Part shown: piece by piece, positions 32,893 to 36,113 of the stretch
Layout of the letters: each line of letters begins with the position of its first letter
How positions within the stretch are numbered: the stretch's first letter is position 1
Program-made: the position numbers and the translations under genes
NCBI GenBank assembly: GCA_018882895.1
Contig: VERF01000022.1
Span: 1-36,113, forward strand
Source: Candidatus Kapaibacterium sp.
GTDB lineage: Bacteria; Bacteroidota; Ignavibacteria; Kapaibacteriales; Kapaibacteriaceae
DNA length: 36,113 nt
Direction: 5' to 3'
Notes under the pieces: model-generated
The model's input: only the letters and a program-made list of their open reading frames with translations
Databases searched by the model: none
What the model was told of the DNA's origin: nothing

Positions 32893-35800
32893 TTAGCGAA
32901 CGATCGTGAGCGTCTTCGACAGCACAGTCTCACCGACAGTGAGCTTGTACATATACGAGCCACTTGCTACGTCGGTACCATCTTCACCACGGCCATCCCA
33001 CTCGACGGCATAGGCTGTGTTCTGACCGGCAACAACGTTGTCGTAGACATTCTTGACAACGTTACCCATGAGGTCAAAGACTTGAAGCTTAACGCGTGAG
33101 CTTTGTGGAACCGTGAACGAGAACGTTGTCTTGCCGCTCGATGGGTTCGGGAAGCTGTTGTCGAGAGCAACCGCAGAGCTGTTGCCCGTTTCGACATTGA
33201 CGACGTTCGAGAAGTTCATCGCGCCGCTGGCGTCGACTTGGCGCAGACGATACTGATACGTGATTCCGGATGTGACATCGGCATCGAAATACTTGTAGTT
33301 GAGCGTGGTGTTTGAATTACCGGCGCCTGCAACAAATCCGATGTTCTTCCATGGATTCTGTGCATCCGTCGTGTTGTCAACGCAGGTGAAGGATGTCTTA
33401 CCTGTTGTCAGGTTCGTCACTTCCTTCACAGCGCGACGCTCGATGTGGAAGCCGACATTGTCCTTCTCAGAAGCTGTTTCCCAGAACAGATCCACACCAG
33501 CGGAACGACCCTTCGCATCGAAGAACGAGAGTTCGACCGGGACCGGCGCATCACATGGAATGAACAGCGGTGGGTTCGAGAACGAGCGGTTGCCGAAGAA
33601 TGGACGAAGAAGCGGGATCCATGAACCACGCGTGAACGTGGCATAACCGAGGCTACCACCCATAGCGTCAAGGTGAGCATAACCAGGGTTACCGATCGTT
33701 GGCGTAAATGGCACCCAGTCACCGCTGAAGCGTGTTGCTTCATAAGCGAAACGGTTGTCGTTCAGCAGCTGACCGGCACGGTTGCGGAGACGGAAGTTCT
33801 TGTCGATCAACAATGAGCGGTTACCGATACCGAACACCGGAACATCCGAGTACAGTGTCGTGACCATACCCATGCGTGTCTCAGAAGCACCGAGTTCGTA
33901 ACCTTCAGTACCCATCTGAGCAACCGAAGCCCAGTACTCGCCCGGTGGGATAACGACCGGATTTGCAAGCAGGTACGTGACGTACTTGTCGAACTGAGGC
34001 TCTGTAAATGCTCCCGTCTCATCTTCGCCACGACGACGAAGGATCGTCGAATTGGCAATGCGCTCATCGCCAGGGACGCCACCTTGATCGCGGTACAGAG
34101 AGAACGAGATGTTCAGAACGTCCTGGTTCAGACCGGCCCAGAAGGCTTGGTAACCAGCGAGAGTATCCTGAGAGAAGAGCGTAAAGCGCATCGCAAGCTG
34201 ACCCGAGGCGTTACCGGCGTCTGCACCGTACATCTGAGCGGCTGCCAGAGGAGCAGGGAAAGTACCCCATGTTGATCCAGCTGTGTACTGCGAGGCAGGG
34301 CCAGCAAGTAGCGACTGCCACGTGGAACCATTTGCACCGGCTGAATAGCCTGAGTGATTGAGGCCCTTACCTGTGACACCGGAGAACTGAATCTTCGGAA
34401 CATCATTAGCAGGATTTGCTGGGTTCGTTTCGTAGGCGAACGATGGACCAAATGTCATGCGGAACATCGTGTACGTCGAATCATTCAGCGTGTCAAGGTC
34501 ATTGCCCGGGAAGTAGATACGCCCGGTGATCTTGTAGTTGCCAGGTGTCGTCGTGCGGAAGTTGGCATCTGGGAACGGAAGGATCACTTCACGGTTACCG
34601 GCCAGCGTTGGGACAGTGATCTGACGGCAATAGATCTGCTGCGACTCGTTTCCATCTGGCTTGATCCAGAGCTTCACGGAGAAGGCAGGAGCAGCGATGT
34701 TCGTGTTGTTCGACAGCTTCACGCGGATCGGAACGCGAGTTGCCTGCGAAGCCGGCGCCATCGTGTATGGCCAGATCAGCTGGATGTTGCTGAACTCAAT
34801 GTCCGTGACTTCGTCTGGATAGAGGAGCTTCACGTTATCGATGTAGAAGTTATCCTCGTCGTCCGATGGAAGCGGTGGAATCGAGTTCATCACGCAGTTA
34901 GCACGGAGGCGGAAGCGGAAGTTACGTGCACCTTCGTTGACCCAGCGCAGAACTGTATCTGGGATCGGAATGGTGACCTTGTAGTACTCCGCATCCTTAC
35001 CGTCATCGAAAAGATCTTCGCGCAGACCGCCGAGTGGTGGCGTCGTTGTATTCGTAAGCTGGAGGTTGTAATCGGCTAGGTCAAAGCCACGAGCAAATCC
35101 ACCACCACCCCAGATCTGGAATGGTTGGAGATACTGTGTCGTGCGACCTTGATAGTCAAGGATCCAGTTCTGAATGTTCGTGATACCGGTGATACCGTCG
35201 TTTGATGGACGAGCAAACTCAACCAACAGACGGTCAGGATTGCGGAATCCAGGCGTGAAGCCATTCACTGCAACCATGTTGACGCGGTGCTCAGGACCAA
35301 TGAGACGGTTATCAGAGAAACCGCGACCGATGTTCGTGAGCTTACCGGCACGCTGATACGAGATCGAAAGAACAGCGCGCTTGCGACGAACGAGATTGAC
35401 AGGGAACGAACGGAGTTCATCTCCGCCATAATTGCCAATGACTGGAATGTCAACATTTGCAAGATTCACCCGGTTCATACGAATGACCGGTGACTTCAGG
35501 CGGAAGATGTCTGAATTCGCAGCAGCGTATTCGCCACGTGGAGGCGGTGGGTTATTGGTCACTTCATCACCGTCGACTACTTCCGACTCAATGTTCACCC
35601 ACTTCAGAACCGACGGCATGGCTGCACCACCAATGAGGTGGTACTCGTTCACATCATCCGAGAACGACGTCAGACGGCGCATAGCGAAGATGCGGATACT
35701 GGTGGTGTCGTCGAACGGCCACTGATCGCCGATTGGCTGATTCAGAGAGTCCTTCGGCTCGGCAATCACCGTCGTCAGCAAGCGTCCGATCTGATCGTCA

Positions 35801-36113
35801 ATGAACGGATTAGGCTCGAATGGCGGGAAGATCACCTTGATGAATTCATACGGAAGCACGAACGTACCAGCTGGCTGATATGGCTGATTGACGCCGTTGA
35901 TGTCACAGCGGAAAACCTGTGAAATGTTGGTGTCGCGCAGAGCAGCGTCAGTTACGGCACGAGATGTGTTGTACACGATCTTGCCCGTAGCTTCATTGAC
36001 GATACGGAAGCGAACGCGGAAGTTGGTTCCTTGCGGAACGTAGTTCACACCTTGCGGACCTTGAATGTCATTGGTCAGGCTCTGCACGATGGCCACAGGC
36101 TGGATGGCACCGA
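32893..36113 (-). CDS. Giant T9SS cargo protein, paralogue 2 (5' end outside window)
   Basis: About 1072 C-terminal residues are visible; the frame continues past the right edge (GAIQPVAIVQSLTNDIQ at the cut). It aligns along nearly its whole visible length with the C-terminal two-thirds of the protein at 27117-31691: ALRDTNISQVFRCD, LPYEFIKVIFPPFEPNP, SISYQRAGKL, IWGGGGFARGFD, DDEDNFYIDNVKLLYP, YATFTRGSWIPLLRPFFG. It ends in a type A T9SS sorting domain (FPNPSSGKTTFSF ... VEWDGRGEDGTDVASGSYMYKL ... KTLTIVR). It carries an extra Gly/Ser/Ala-rich insert (about 45 residues, encoded near 34205-34345). Codon use favours CGT, GGT and GTT-type codons where paralogue 1 has AGA, CGG or AGG, and a strong terminator follows, which suggests abundant expression. 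It contains no AGGGGGC word. Function unknown; probably a major surface protein. Confidence 0.88.
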   Translation of the reverse strand, partial: GAIQPVAIVQSLTNDIQGPQGVNYVPQGTNFRVRFRIVNEATGKIVYNTSRAVTDAALRDTNISQVFRCDINGVNQPYQPAGTFVLPYEFIKVIFPPFEPNPFIDDQIGRLLTTVIAEPKDSLNQPIGDQWPFDDTTSIRIFAMRRLTSFSDDVNEYHLIGGAAMPSVLKWVNIESEVVDGDEVTNNPPPPRGEYAAANSDIFRLKSPVIRMNRVNLANVDIPVIGNYGGDELRSFPVNLVRRKRAVLSISYQRAGKLTNIGRGFSDNRLIGPEHRVNMVAVNGFTPGFRNPDRLLVEFARPSNDGITGITNIQNWILDYQGRTTQYLQPFQIWGGGGFARGFDLADYNLQLTNTTTPPLGGLREDLFDDGKDAEYYKVTIPIPDTVLRWVNEGARNFRFRLRANCVMNSIPPLPSDDEDNFYIDNVKLLYPDEVTDIEFSNIQLIWPYTMAPASQATRVPIRVKLSNNTNIAAPAFSVKLWIKPDGNESQQIYCRQITVPTLAGNREVILPFPDANFRTTTPGNYKITGRIYFPGNDLDTLNDSTYTMFRMTFGPSFAYETNPANPANDVPKIQFSGVTGKGLNHSGYSAGANGSTWQSLLAGPASQYTAGSTWGTFPAPLAAAQMYGADAGNASGQLAMRFTLFSQDTLAGYQAFWAGLNQDVLNISFSLYRDQGGVPGDERIANSTILRRRGEDETGAFTEPQFDKYVTYLLANPVVIPPGEYWASVAQMGTEGYELGASETRMGMVTTLYSDVPVFGIGNRSLLIDKNFRLRNRAGQLLNDNRFAYEATRFSGDWVPFTPTIGNPGYAHLDAMGGSLGYATFTRGSWIPLLRPFFGNRSFSNPPLFIPCDAPVPVELSFFDAKGRSAGVDLFWETASEKDNVGFHIERRAVKEVTNLTTGKTSFTCVDNTTDAQNPWKNIGFVAGAGNSNTTLNYKYFDADVTSGITYQYRLRQVDASGAMNFSNVVNVETGNSSAVALDNSFPNPSSGKTTFSFTVPQSSRVKLQVFDLMGNVVKNVYDNVVAGQNTAYAVEWDGRGEDGTDVASGSYMYKLTVGETVLSKTLTIVR

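Noticed and set aside
27117-36113. The two T9SS paralogues as one gene split by a frameshift or insertion
   Set aside because: Each ends in its own sorting domain and stop codon, they align with each other instead of continuing one another, and a complete isomerase gene plus terminator separates them.
1-36113. CRISPR array, insertion sequence, prophage, tRNA or rRNA genes
   Set aside because: No direct-repeat arrays, transposase or integrase frames, terminal inverted repeats, or cloverleaf-like sequences were seen; gaps between genes are at most 135 bp.

Overview
The window is gene-dense bacterial chromosome. My estimate is mid-50s % GC and about 97% coding, with no gap over 135 bp. It suggests an uncultured-type member of the Bacteroidota/Chlorobiota/Ignavibacteriota-Kapaibacteriota group. 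Four things point there: four large secreted proteins, three ending in clear type IX secretion (T9SS) C-terminal sorting domains and one in a probable one; a 287-residue primary sigma factor without region 1.1, as in Bacteroidetes; exact TAnnTTTG promoter elements upstream of several genes; and a housekeeping gene order unlike Proteobacteria. Shine-Dalgarno sequences are present before some genes. A genus cannot be named from the sequence alone. I see no tRNA, rRNA, CRISPR array, insertion sequence, phage or integration module.

Layout. 1-4.7 kb: recG (cut by the window edge) and ilvE on the minus strand; divergent panC; then a GNAT acetyltransferase coupled to dsbD on the minus strand. 4.8-11.4 kb (plus strand): glyQS-ctpA, rpoD, then rimM-trmD-alpha/beta hydrolase-lipoprotein, nearly all overlapping or within a few bases. 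11.5-14.3 kb: an Asp-box (BNR) T9SS cargo protein and mpl, divergent around a compact 94-bp control region. 14.3-26.0 kb: a seven-gene minus-strand run, read in the order small membrane protein, atuA-like, DUF2279, glycosyltransferase, purM, recQ, and a subtilase with a probable T9SS sorting domain. 26.1-27.1 kb: rodZ-like gene. 27.1-36.1 kb: two giant paralogous T9SS cargo proteins flanking a KdsD/KpsF-type sugar-phosphate isomerase gene. The second paralogue is cut by the window edge, has high-expression-type codons and ends in a textbook intrinsic terminator.

How the genes relate. Much is core physiology: amino-acid and pantothenate synthesis, tRNA charging and modification, ribosome maturation, purine synthesis, DNA repair, peptidoglycan recycling and cell shape. 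Interleaved with it is an envelope theme: disulfide reductant transport, processing protease, KDO precursor isomerase, lipoproteins and T9SS surface proteins.

The most unusual signal is not a gene. The heptamer AGGGGGC occurs 32 times by my hand count (15 on the plus strand, 17 on the minus), against about 8 expected from composition. It is followed by G or T in 30 of 32 cases. The same G-run preceded by T does not occur at all. It behaves like a dispersed genomic signal word.
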